Assembly (NCBI RefSeq): GCF_024054535.1
Contig: NZ_JAMXLV010000021.1
Span: 1-64,000 of the forward strand
Direction of reading: 5' to 3'
DNA length: 64,000 nucleotides
Source: Thermococcus alcaliphilus
GTDB lineage: Archaea > Methanobacteriota_B > Thermococci > Thermococcales > Thermococcaceae
The position numbers and the translations under genes are program-made. This document shows, piece after piece, positions 32,294 to 43,781 of the stretch (the stretch's first letter is position 1; each line of letters starts with the position of its first letter). The notes under the pieces are model-generated. The model saw nothing but the letters and a program-made list of their open reading frames with translations. It had not been told where the DNA came from and searched no databases.

Positions 32294-33549
32294 AGGGTGT
32301 AGTGCTCGCGGCTGGAAAGGGTGAAAGACTAAGACCACTCACAGACGATAGACCAAAAGTTATGCTCAAGGTTGCAAATAAAGCGATAATAGATTACGTC
32401 TTTGAAAATATATATCCCTTTGTTGATGAGTTCATAGTAGTTGTGAGGTATCAAAAGGAAAAGCTCATGGATTACTTAGGAGACGAATACGGTGGGAAGC
32501 CAATAACCTACGTGGAGCAGGTAGAAGGAGAAGGGACAGCAAAAGCTATCTATTCCGCAATTGAATACGTAGAAAATGAGGAGTTTTTGGCAGTTAACGG
32601 GGACATATACTTTGAGAGGGAAGGCATAAAAACTCTTTTACAGTCCTTCAGAAAAAGTAGTGCTGATGCCGCGTTGCTTGTGAAGAGGTTTGAGGATTTA
32701 ACCCATTTCGGAATGGTGGAGGTAGAGGGAGAGCTCGTAAAGAGCATTAGAGAAAAGCCCGGAGCTGTTTCCGGATACGCAAACTTAGGAATTTACTTAT
32801 TCAAGCCAGAAGTTTTTGAGTTCATAGAGAACACCCCACAAAGCCAGCGCGGAGAATACGAGATAACGGACACAATAAACCTTATGATAAAAGAAGGCAA
32901 GAAAGTAACCTATGCGGTTTATGAGGGCTACTGGAACGATATAGGAAGACCGTGGAACCTCTTAGAGCTAAACGAGTACATTCTCAAAAACCATCTCCGG
33001 CACAGTATAAAAGGTATTGTGGAGGAAGGAGCAACAATTCTCCCCCCAGTGGAAATAGGAGAGGGGACGGTTGTTAGAAGCGGATCATACATCATAGGGC
33101 CAGTGAAAATCGGGAAAAACTCCAAAATAGGGCCTAATTGCTTTATAAGACCCTACACAAGCATTGGAAACAAGTGCCACATAGGAAACGCCGTTGAAAT
33201 CAAAAACTCAATAATAATGGATCACAGCAACGCTCCTCACTTGAACTATGTAGGAGATTCAATTGTTGGAGAAAACACCAACCTAGGGGCTGGAACAATA
33301 ACGGCTAACTTAAGACACGACAACAAAACTATAAAGGTGGAAATAAAAGGCAAACTCGAAGATAGCGGAAGAAGGAAACTGGGAGCGATAATAGGGCACA
33401 ACGTGAAAACAGGAATTAACGTAACGATATATCCGGGAAGAAAAATAGGAAGCAACTCTTTTATTGGCCCAGGTGTGATAGTTGATAAGAACGTCCCTCC
33501 CAATGTGCTGGTTGTTGCTAAACAGGAAAAAGAGATTATAGAAAGGTGA
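32290..33549 (+). CDS. glmU: Bifunctional sugar-1-phosphate nucleotidylyltransferase/acetyltransferase (GlmU-like)
   Basis: A 419-residue protein. The N-terminal domain (1-240) has the nucleotidyltransferase loop AAGKGERLRPLTDDRPKVML and the metal Asp in VNGDIYF. The C-terminal half is a left-handed beta-helix of hexapeptide repeats (from IVEEGATILPPVEIGEGT onward), with NFG-like NLGAGTITANLRHD. Archaeal homologues make UDP-GlcNAc or dTDP-/UDP-sugars. The operon with UppP fits supply of lipid-linked glycans. Confidence 0.92.
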   Translation: MKGVVLAAGKGERLRPLTDDRPKVMLKVANKAIIDYVFENIYPFVDEFIVVVRYQKEKLMDYLGDEYGGKPITYVEQVEGEGTAKAIYSAIEYVENEEFLAVNGDIYFEREGIKTLLQSFRKSSADAALLVKRFEDLTHFGMVEVEGELVKSIREKPGAVSGYANLGIYLFKPEVFEFIENTPQSQRGEYEITDTINLMIKEGKKVTYAVYEGYWNDIGRPWNLLELNEYILKNHLRHSIKGIVEEGATILPPVEIGEGTVVRSGSYIIGPVKIGKNSKIGPNCFIRPYTSIGNKCHIGNAVEIKNSIIMDHSNAPHLNYVGDSIVGENTNLGAGTITANLRHDNKTIKVEIKGKLEDSGRRKLGAIIGHNVKTGINVTIYPGRKIGSNSFIGPGVIVDKNVPPNVLVVAKQEKEIIER

Positions 33550-34667
33550 GGGGAGTGGCTTTCATTCCCTACCTTAATTTCCTCTCAAGATGGTTGCTTT
33601 TCCTTGCTGTGTTTTATAAAGCCGCAAAAACTAGGGAAAAAAGATGGGGATTAATAACCGTTGCATTATTTGTAAACGCCCTTGATGTGGAAAGTTATAT
33701 CCTAACTCCTCTTGGTGTTTCCATTAGGCCAGAGGCGTATGACATTGCCTCTAAGATACCAAATTTCTTTGTAGCTGGCCTGCTAACTTGGGGAGGAATT
33801 CAGCTAAGGAAAGAGAGGAGCGAGTTTAGGGATGTTGTAACTTTAGGGATATTCGCCATTGCAGCATATATCTGGCTCTTTCTACTTGCAACGGAGTTTT
33901 TTGACAGGTTTGAACATTCATTTGCGATCAAATCATCATTTCCCAGCTTCGTCTTTGGAGCCTCCTTAATTTATGTTGGATACATGTTGAGGAACTACGT
34001 GATCTCCAAGAACACACTTGAGGAACTCTTTCCGTGGGGATTAATTCTTTTGGGAGCAATAAACTTAACATACCCGTTTACAAGAAACATTGAGTCAATT
34101 GCATCAGTGGCATTTCTGCTGGCAGCAGTTTTTCGATTAATGGCTGCAGTTGGAGCATTGAAATTTGCAATACATCCCTCCGAAATGGCAGTATTTGAAA
34201 AGCCAAAACAGCAAAAGCCTCCAGAAGTTAAGGGCGCATTTATCTTCAAAAGCAAAGAAGAACTGAAAAAACTAATCCCAAATTTCTTTGACCAAAACGT
34301 TATCATGATAACAAGAAACCCACCAAAAGAAAAAGTTCCCGAAAATACTTTAGTTTACTGGCTCACAAAAATGGAAGAGAGTAGCATCAAAGCAGACGGG
34401 AAAATCTATCCAGTCTCGCCAACGAGAATAGATATCTTGATTCATCTCCTAACCAAGAACCTTGAAAGCGGTTACAATGCAGTTTACATGGACGGATTCG
34501 AGTATTTAATGATAGAAAATGGATTTGAGAGTGCCGTTAAGTTCCTATTTGATTTGAAGGATAGAGTTGTAAGCGAGGGAAAGGTTATAGCTCTAATAAT
34601 AGACCCGAGAACCCTAACCGAGAAGCAGATGGCACTTCTAGAAAGAGAATTTAGCAACAGAATATAA
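33546..34667 (+). CDS. Polytopic membrane protein with cytoplasmic DUF835 domain
   Basis: A 373-residue protein. The first 210 residues hold about seven hydrophobic segments. After a linker (FEKPKQQKPPE), residues 230-373 form a DUF835 domain: FIFKSKEELKKLIPNFF, TLVYWLTKMEE, GYNAVYMDGFEYLMIENGF, LIIDPRTL. DUF835 is common in Thermococcales, often joined to sensor-like membrane parts; function is unknown. The GTG start overlaps the stop of glmU. Confidence 0.8.
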   Translation: MRGVAFIPYLNFLSRWLLFLAVFYKAAKTREKRWGLITVALFVNALDVESYILTPLGVSIRPEAYDIASKIPNFFVAGLLTWGGIQLRKERSEFRDVVTLGIFAIAAYIWLFLLATEFFDRFEHSFAIKSSFPSFVFGASLIYVGYMLRNYVISKNTLEELFPWGLILLGAINLTYPFTRNIESIASVAFLLAAVFRLMAAVGALKFAIHPSEMAVFEKPKQQKPPEVKGAFIFKSKEELKKLIPNFFDQNVIMITRNPPKEKVPENTLVYWLTKMEESSIKADGKIYPVSPTRIDILIHLLTKNLESGYNAVYMDGFEYLMIENGFESAVKFLFDLKDRVVSEGKVIALIIDPRTLTEKQMALLEREFSNRI

Positions 34668-34677
34668 AAAAGAAAAC

Positions 34678-35850
34678 TCAGAAGCCAAGATACTCTATAA
34701 ACCTCCTGGTGTGCTTTGTCTCTCTTTGAAGCTCCACTTTTTGGAGTATCTGCCTTTCTATGGCCCTCAAGGCATCATGAACTGCCTGTATTGCTCCCCA
34801 TGTTTCACCCGTGGCTATAAACTGCCCTTTGTCAGTCACAATTCTCATCCTTGCTTGGTAGAGGTGAACCCCGCGGAGTTTCTCCGGGAATCTCCTGATC
34901 CTAAGGTATATTATTCCTTCATTTCCGAGAAGGTCTTCATACCCCTCAACAAATCTCCTTATGTCGGAGATTATTCTCTCCCTTGTAAAGTCACTTAAAT
35001 AGTGGGCATCTCCACCAAGCTGTAAGTAGAACCTGGCCTTCTGCTCAACCATTCTTGATATTGGGAGCAGGAGATCCTTAACCGTAAGAACTCCTCTAAC
35101 TACGTTTTCATTATCAACTACAACAAGCCCATCGATGTTGTGCTCCTTCATTAACTCCACGGCTTCCCTAACGCTTGCTTCAGGCTTTATTGTTATCACT
35201 CCTCTAAACATGACTTCCCTAAGCTGAGTTGAGAACGGTGGGATTTTTTCTCCAGCTACTTCTCCAAACTGTGCTCTGAATCTGGGTTTTATAAACCTGA
35301 TAATCAGGTCGTGCAGTGTTACCAAGCCTTCGAGCTTTCCCTCTTCGTTTACAACTGGAATTCTTGAGATAGCATGATCTCTCATTGTTGCAAGTGCCTT
35401 AGCTACGGTATCATACGGTTTGAGAGTGATTACATCGCTGCTCATGAACTCTTTTACGGGTCTTTTTCCAAATTCTTCCTTGGCAACCCTCTCAAGTAGG
35501 GCAATATCGCTTATTACACCAATAACATTGTTCTTATCCTCCCCAACAGGGAGTGAACGTAAGTCAGTCTCTATCATAAGTTTAGCCGCTAAACTTAGAT
35601 CTTCATCAGGTTTTACAACGGGTGCGGGCTTGTATACATCCCTAACCTTAGCCTTTGTCGGATCCCACTTTAAGTGGGAGCGGATTATCAAGTCTTGGGT
35701 CAATACACCCTTATACAGCTTTCCATCAAAAACAACAATTAAATCCGGATCTTCTTTTTCAAAAATTCCAATCGCCTCAGAAAGGGGGGCGTTTATGTCG
35801 ATTTTTGCAAATTTTTCTGTCATAACTTCCTGGACAGAAATCCCGACCAT
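34678..35850 (-). CDS. Four-CBS protein with C-terminal HPF/RaiA-like domain
   Basis: A 390-residue protein. Residues 1-260 hold four CBS motifs (VQEVMTEKFAKIDINAPL; VRDVYKPAPVVKPDEDL; VKEFMSSDVITLKPYDT; LREVMFRGVITIKPEAS), which usually bind adenine nucleotides. Residues 265-375 have the strand-helix-strand-strand-strand-helix order of HPF/YfiA ribosome hibernation factors, ending QARMRIVTDKGQFIATGETW and AVHDALRAIERQILQKVE. An energy-sensing ribosome-inactivation factor is a good hypothesis. The start at 35850 follows GGAGGTG. Confidence 0.82.
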   Translation of the reverse strand: MVGISVQEVMTEKFAKIDINAPLSEAIGIFEKEDPDLIVVFDGKLYKGVLTQDLIIRSHLKWDPTKAKVRDVYKPAPVVKPDEDLSLAAKLMIETDLRSLPVGEDKNNVIGVISDIALLERVAKEEFGKRPVKEFMSSDVITLKPYDTVAKALATMRDHAISRIPVVNEEGKLEGLVTLHDLIIRFIKPRFRAQFGEVAGEKIPPFSTQLREVMFRGVITIKPEASVREAVELMKEHNIDGLVVVDNENVVRGVLTVKDLLLPISRMVEQKARFYLQLGGDAHYLSDFTRERIISDIRRFVEGYEDLLGNEGIIYLRIRRFPEKLRGVHLYQARMRIVTDKGQFIATGETWGAIQAVHDALRAIERQILQKVELQRETKHTRRFIEYLGF

Positions 35851-35947
35851 TCTTGACACCTCCTTCAATTTTATATTGGTTTTCATTCCATTTAAACCTT
35901 TCCGAGATAAGATTTAGTTACATTAAGTTAATAAAGTTTTCGATTGC

Positions 35948-36598
35948 TTAATGGTTCAAATCCATTTCAAATGGGTACCCTCCTTTGAGAACTAAGTACA
36001 GAGCAAACAATCCCCCAAATGTGTTCATAATGATGTCCCTCAGTTTATTCCCAGCATCCTCATGAATAAACGAAATTTCGCTTTCACTAAGCTTTTCAGC
36101 AACTTCCCATCCAAAACTTAAAATGAAAAGAGCCAAAAAAGAATAAAGAACCAATTTTCTTCTTGTTAACCTTAAATACCCTCCATCTGATAGGTTAAGG
36201 AGAACTTCAGCAATTATAGCCCAAACAACCATTCCTCCAAGGAAGTGGCTTATCATGTCCGCGTTTCTCCATTCTTTGTGGAATAGGTCAACCGTAGTGA
36301 AGGGAACATTTACAAGAGAAACATGAACCGCTATAAAAACTCCCAAGAGTACCATCGTCTTTTTGTTGTAGATTGGAGCCAAAAATTGTCTCAATCTAGG
36401 ATGGGGGTTTGAGAAATATCTCTCAACCACATCCGGGATGTAAAGGCCAATTAAGGCCACAAGGGTCCGGTATATGTGATCCACCCTTTGATAGATGAGA
36501 GCAGTTATAAATCCTAGGAAAACAATGAATCTGCTTATATTGAGAGCTGTTTTTGGCTCTATATAAATCACCAAAATAGTAGTACGAGAATATTCCAT
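35948..36598 (-). CDS. Six-helix membrane protein, DUF2238-like
   Basis: A 216-residue polytopic protein. The ADMISHFLGGMVVW, FGWEVAEKL and DAGNKLRDIIMNTFGGLFALY segments resemble the DUF2238/YjdF type of membrane proteins (H, WE and DxxxNxxG positions). Function is unknown. No clear RBS precedes the ATG, so it may be leaderless. It lies between the CBS and subtilisin genes. Confidence 0.65.
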   Translation of the reverse strand: MEYSRTTILVIYIEPKTALNISRFIVFLGFITALIYQRVDHIYRTLVALIGLYIPDVVERYFSNPHPRLRQFLAPIYNKKTMVLLGVFIAVHVSLVNVPFTTVDLFHKEWRNADMISHFLGGMVVWAIIAEVLLNLSDGGYLRLTRRKLVLYSFLALFILSFGWEVAEKLSESEISFIHEDAGNKLRDIIMNTFGGLFALYLVLKGGYPFEMDLNH

Positions 36599-36611
36599 TT
36601 AAAAGTTTCTG

Positions 36612-36623
36612 AAAAATAAAAAA
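36612..36623 (-). terminator. T-rich terminator after the subtilisin gene
   Basis: On the minus strand TTTTTT-A-TTTTT follows the subtilisin stop by a few bases, a typical archaeal oligo-T terminator. Confidence 0.65.
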
Positions 36624-36627
36624 GGAA

Positions 36628-37902
36628 TCAGCCAATAGTGGCAACGGCTAAATCCGCTCTAACTATTCCGTATCCATAATCTGGATCCCATCCATTTGAA
36701 TTGACATCATCAGCTGTCACGTGTAGAATTCCCCTAACAGTACTCGTGGTATTATCATCAAACACTCCAACTGGAAGGACATACCCATATTTGTTGTAGT
36801 GTGCTGCTTGGATTAATGCTACAACTCCACTAACGTGAGGTGTTGCCATTGAAGTACCGCTAAGTGTCTCATAAGTATCGTCCGGATACGTGCTTAGTAT
36901 ATCAACGCCTGGAGCACTAACTTCTACTCCCCTATTACTCCACCAAGGTACTTGGTCATTAATGTCAGTTGCACCAACGGCTATAACCTCTGGATAAGCT
37001 GCAGGGTAACTTGGACTTGATGCTCCATCATTACCACTTGCCGCTACGATGACAACTCCGTAATTGTATGCCTCTATTATTGCATCATGGAAGGCTTGAA
37101 CATCGCTTGAACCTCCAAGGCTCATGCTTATGACTTCAGCCGCATCATCATCTGGATCACCCACTATTATTCCATCTCCATCACTGTCGAGAACTCCATC
37201 GGGGCCAAGCAATGCCTGCTCTATTCCAAGGATTATGTCGCTATAAGATCCTCTACCACTTGCATCAAGAACCCTAACAGCATAAATCTCCACAGCTGGA
37301 GCGACTCCTACCACTCCAATGTCATTATTGAGTGCCGCTACAGTTCCCGCAACATGAGTCCCATGGCCATTCTGGTCTTTGTAATCTTTGGGCTTTGTAG
37401 ACACTTTGCCCCTAAGTACGCTTACACCCCACGCGAGATTTGCCGCTAAATCTGGATGGTCATAATCAATTCCAGTATCGAGGATTGCAACCTCAATTAC
37501 TCCACCACTTGAACCATCAGTTATGCTCCATACATCCGGGGCTTTAATCCTTTCAATTCCCCATGGAATCGTTTGAGCTGGTTGTGAAGGCTTTGGCTTA
37601 CCTGCTCCCGGTGGTTTGCCCTTTAATATATGGGCCTCCGCATCGTACTCTACTCTCACGACACCCTTAGCATTCTTTAGTCTTTCAACTGCTCGTGGAG
37701 GAAGCTCCGCTATAACGATTGGAAATACCTTTCCTCTTGCAACAACGTTGCCCCCAAGTGCAAAGACGGAGTTTTCGTTAAAGTCCTTGTCTATTGTTAT
37801 TATCACTCGAACTTTCTCAGCAGGCACTGCCCCTACTATCCCTGCTGTAGCTCCAAGTACAACAAAGACCAACAGCAGAGAAAAAACTTTGTTAAATCCC
37901 AT
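36628..37902 (-). CDS. Secreted subtilisin-like serine protease (Tk-subtilisin type)
   Basis: A 424-residue prepro-protease. It has a signal peptide (1-25, cut after IVGA), an I9-like propeptide (about 26-95) and an S8 domain with catalytic D142 (AILDTGID), H180 (NGHGTH), the oxyanion region ASGND near 290 and S350 (GTSMATPHV). A calcium-binding insertion DSDGDGIIVGDPDDD (238-252) matches the one that drives Ca-dependent folding of Tk-subtilisin. It should degrade proteins outside the cell, feeding peptide fermentation. A hairpin GGAAAC/GTTTCC lies just upstream. Confidence 0.95.
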   Translation of the reverse strand: MGFNKVFSLLLVFVVLGATAGIVGAVPAEKVRVIITIDKDFNENSVFALGGNVVARGKVFPIVIAELPPRAVERLKNAKGVVRVEYDAEAHILKGKPPGAGKPKPSQPAQTIPWGIERIKAPDVWSITDGSSGGVIEVAILDTGIDYDHPDLAANLAWGVSVLRGKVSTKPKDYKDQNGHGTHVAGTVAALNNDIGVVGVAPAVEIYAVRVLDASGRGSYSDIILGIEQALLGPDGVLDSDGDGIIVGDPDDDAAEVISMSLGGSSDVQAFHDAIIEAYNYGVVIVAASGNDGASSPSYPAAYPEVIAVGATDINDQVPWWSNRGVEVSAPGVDILSTYPDDTYETLSGTSMATPHVSGVVALIQAAHYNKYGYVLPVGVFDDNTTSTVRGILHVTADDVNSNGWDPDYGYGIVRADLAVATIG

Positions 37903-37921
37903 ATCTTTTCACCTCATATTT

Positions 37922-37939
37922 GGAAACTTTTTTGTTTCC
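37922..37939. promoter_or_regulatory. Inverted repeat in the subtilisin leader
   Basis: GGAAAC (37922-37927) and GTTTCC (37934-37939) flank six T/A, about 20 bases before the subtilisin ATG. A second short repeat AACAC/GTGTT lies further upstream (about 37970-37985). Either may be an operator; T-run orientation (A on the mRNA) argues against a terminator. Confidence 0.4.
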
Positions 37940-38101
37940 GTATAATCTATCTTGACCTCCAAACTATTTAACACTTTAGGTGTTTTATTTGAACTAATTA
38001 CAGCAACCTCTAGTTGGAAAAGGAAGGTTTTAAAAAAGCTTTTATTTGGTGTTACCTTACTAAGACATAGTGCTACTAGATAATCAGAGGAGGTGAGCTA
38101 T

Positions 38102-38716
38102 GTGCACATCCCCGATGGGCTGTTGAGTCTTCCCGTGATAGTGGTAACATATGCAGTGACAATTGGGATCCTTGCGTATTCATTAAGGAAGTTAAAGGAC
38201 TTCCCAGAAGAGAAAATCCCTCTTTTGGGGCTGTTTGCGGCTGGCATCTTTGCTGCTCAGATGGTAAACTTCCCAATTATAGGGGGAGTAAGCGGACATT
38301 TACTTGGAGCCGTGCTTGTAGCGGTGCTCTTGGGCCCATATGCAGCAGTGCTTGTAATGACCACAGTACTATTGATCCAAACCCTTCTCTTTGGAGATGG
38401 TGGAATAACTGCCATAGGGGCAAACATACTAAACATGGGGATAGTTGGGGCTTTTGTTGGATACTGGATATACTCCAAGCTCAAGAACTTCAATGAAGCG
38501 TTTGGGATAGCCCTCGCCTCTTGGTCAGCAGTGGTTTTAGGGGCATTTCTGACTTCGATAGAGATAGGCATAAGTCACAGCTTGCCTTTTGGAAAAGTAT
38601 TGGGTCTGATGGTAGGTTACCATGCAGTAATAGGGATTGGGGAGGCTTTAATAACTCTCTTTGTGGTGAACGCTCTCAAGTCTAAACTCCCCGAGATAGG
38701 GGGTGTTCCAGCATGA
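38102..38716 (+). CDS. cbiM: Ni/Co ECF transporter substrate-binding membrane protein CbiM
   Basis: A 204-residue S-component with about six helices. I choose GTG 38102, which gives the N-terminus Met-His-Ile-Pro-Asp-Gly: in CbiM/NikM the N-terminal Met-His directly binds the metal, so the longer reading from 38093 would spoil the site. GAGGAGGTGA ends 5 bases before it. VSGHLLGAVLVAVLLGPYAA and LLFGDGGITAIGANILNMG are family motifs. It imports nickel or cobalt; nickel suits the two hydrogenases nearby. Confidence 0.93.
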   Translation: MHIPDGLLSLPVIVVTYAVTIGILAYSLRKLKDFPEEKIPLLGLFAAGIFAAQMVNFPIIGGVSGHLLGAVLVAVLLGPYAAVLVMTTVLLIQTLLFGDGGITAIGANILNMGIVGAFVGYWIYSKLKNFNEAFGIALASWSAVVLGAFLTSIEIGISHSLPFGKVLGLMVGYHAVIGIGEALITLFVVNALKSKLPEIGGVPA

Positions 38717-38961
38717 GAAACATCATAAAAGGATTGCTCATAATCCTTATCCTGCTCGCAATTGCCTTGCCCTTTGCATCTGAAAACCCAGATGGGCTTG
38801 AAGCAACAATGGAAAAAGTACATCTGGAGGAATCTCCAGTTTACAGCGCTCCTCTCGACTATGGCGAAACATGGGGACAAAGTCTTATAATGGGAGCAAT
38901 TGGGATAACACTTGTCTTTGGAATAGCTTACGGACTTGGAAAACTGATAAAAGGTGTCTGA
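38713..38961 (+). CDS. cbiN: CbiN-like / PDGLE-domain ECF component
   Basis: An 82-residue protein with helices at about 5-22 and 58-76 and the motif SENPDGLEATMEK between them, which defines the PDGLE domain that replaces or extends CbiN in many archaea. It assists CbiM in metal loading. It overlaps cbiM (ATGA) and cbiQ. Confidence 0.88.
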   Translation: MRNIIKGLLIILILLAIALPFASENPDGLEATMEKVHLEESPVYSAPLDYGETWGQSLIMGAIGITLVFGIAYGLGKLIKGV

Positions 38962-39619
38962 CTTGTACCTCATTTTTATTTTTATTTATGCACTGCTGAT
39001 CGTTACAAGAACAAGCTTAGTTGAGCTGTTTTATTTTCTCCCAGTGCTGATGGCTTTGATATTATTACTCAAACCAAAAAGAGCGCTTTTTAAACATTTG
39101 GGATTTCTTTTGGGCTTTGAGGGACTACTCTTTATTCTGGCGTTATTTATACCAGGAAAGCCCGTAGTAGTGACTCCCCTTGGAGTAATAACCTACGAGG
39201 GCCTTCAAAGATTCTCCATCCTACTTGGAAAGGCCTTTCTCTCATCTTCCGCTGTTGTTGTAGTCTCAAATTCTTTGGGATTCCCTTACATATTAGCCGA
39301 GATGGAAACCCTTCGCTTTCCGCGAATACTGGTGCTAACTCTTGCATTCACCTATCGATATCTTGAACTTTTTGAAGAAGAGGCCCTTAGGATGAAAAGG
39401 GCACTTGATTCTAGAGCATTTAACATTGGAAAAATAGAGTACTATAAAAAGCTAGGAATGCTTATAGGCGAGATATTTGCCAGAGCATACATGAGAAGTG
39501 TGAGAATACACTGGGCAATGCTTTCGAGGGGCTTTGGAGAATTTCCCAAAGTAGCAGAAGAAAGAAGAGTTGAACCCATAGTTCTAACCCTAATCGCATT
39601 GGGGGTGGCGTTGCTTTGA
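38954..39619 (+). CDS. cbiQ: ECF transporter transmembrane component CbiQ
   Basis: A 221-residue EcfT-type scaffold protein. The coupling motif region ALRMKRALDSRAF and the second arginine motif IHWAMLSRGFGEFP are visible; they contact the ATPase. GTG 38954 overlaps the cbiN-like gene. Confidence 0.9.
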   Translation: MSDLYLIFIFIYALLIVTRTSLVELFYFLPVLMALILLLKPKRALFKHLGFLLGFEGLLFILALFIPGKPVVVTPLGVITYEGLQRFSILLGKAFLSSSAVVVVSNSLGFPYILAEMETLRFPRILVLTLAFTYRYLELFEEEALRMKRALDSRAFNIGKIEYYKKLGMLIGEIFARAYMRSVRIHWAMLSRGFGEFPKVAEERRVEPIVLTLIALGVALL

Positions 39620-40404
39620 TAGAACTCGTGAACATCCATTTCTCGTATAACAACCGAGAAGTGCTGAGGGGTATTTCACTTAAAATAAACGACGGGGAGG
39701 TATTTGGAATTCTGGGCCCAAATGGAGCAGGGAAATCAACCCTTATAATGCATCTAAACGGCATATTGAAACCCAAAACGGGCAAAGTTATTGTAAACGG
39801 GATAGAAGTCAATAAAAATCCAAAAGAAGTTAGAAAAATAGTTGGAATAGTGTTTCAAGACCCAAACGACCAGCTATTTTCCCCCAAGGTATTTGACGAT
39901 GTTGCTTTCGGCCCTTACAATCTTGGTTTGCGGGGAAGAGAATTAGAAGAAAGGGTTGAAAAAGCCCTAAGGCTTGTTGGTATGGAGGGATATAAAAACA
40001 GAGAAACAAAAGAACTTAGCTTTGGAGAGAAAAAGAGGGTAGCAATAGCGACAGTACTTGCAATGGAACCGGAGATTTTAGTGTTTGATGAACCCTTCGC
40101 TAACCTTGATTTCCGGGGAAAGAAAATGTTGAGGGAGTTAATTGAGAAATTCAGAGGAGAAAAGACTATAATCTTATCCTCTCACGAAGCTGAGTATCTT
40201 ACACTCTGCGACAGGATAGCCCTTTTAGATGGAGGCAAAGTTATAAAAGTTGGACGTCCAGAGGAGATTTTAGGAAACGCAGACCTTCTCAGAGATCATA
40301 ATTTAGATGTTCCTCCCCTGGTAGATTTATTCTCAAGTCTTGGACTGGAAATACCCAAGAGCATAGAAGAAGCAAAAAGGAAGCTCAAAAAGGTTCTAAT
40401 ATGA
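39616..40404 (+). CDS. cbiO: ECF transporter ATPase CbiO
   Basis: A 262-residue ABC ATPase: Walker A GPNGAGKST near 34, Q loop FQDPNDQLFSP near 80, signature ELSFGEKKRVAIA near 135 and Walker B EILVFDEPFANLD near 155, with H-loop SSHEAEYL. The Q-loop form with DQLFSPKVFDDVAFGP is typical of ECF ATPases. Start codon is TTG at 39616 overlapping cbiQ stop; GGGGGTGG is upstream. It powers metal import. Confidence 0.93.
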   Translation: MIELVNIHFSYNNREVLRGISLKINDGEVFGILGPNGAGKSTLIMHLNGILKPKTGKVIVNGIEVNKNPKEVRKIVGIVFQDPNDQLFSPKVFDDVAFGPYNLGLRGRELEERVEKALRLVGMEGYKNRETKELSFGEKKRVAIATVLAMEPEILVFDEPFANLDFRGKKMLRELIEKFRGEKTIILSSHEAEYLTLCDRIALLDGGKVIKVGRPEEILGNADLLRDHNLDVPPLVDLFSSLGLEIPKSIEEAKRKLKKVLI

Positions 40405-40437
40405 ATTCGCTCGTCGCTTTTTATTTTCTCCAAAATC

Positions 40438-40445
40438 CTTATAAT
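40438..40445 (+). promoter_or_regulatory. TATA box of maltodextrin phosphorylase
   Basis: CTTATAAT at 40438-40445 predicts transcription start near 40465-40470, giving a leader of about 30 bases. Confidence 0.6.
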
Positions 40446-40446
40446 G

Positions 40447-40463
40447 TATCACTGCGAATGAGT
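40447..40463 (+). promoter_or_regulatory. Partial TGM (TrmBL1/TGR) operator in the malP promoter
   Basis: TATCAC-TGCGA-ATGAGT has one perfect half of the Thermococcales glycolytic motif TATCACn5GTGATA; the second half agrees at three of six positions. It lies directly downstream of the TATA box, where TrmBL1/TGR binding represses maltodextrin and glycolysis genes. Confidence 0.5.
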
Positions 40464-40495
40464 AACAAAGTTGCATAAGCTTGTGGGGTGATATC

Positions 40496-43731
<3,236 letters not shown>

Positions 43732-43781
43732 GTTCACAATTTTTTTATACTCTCTGGCTTTTCTCCTATTTGGTGATAATT

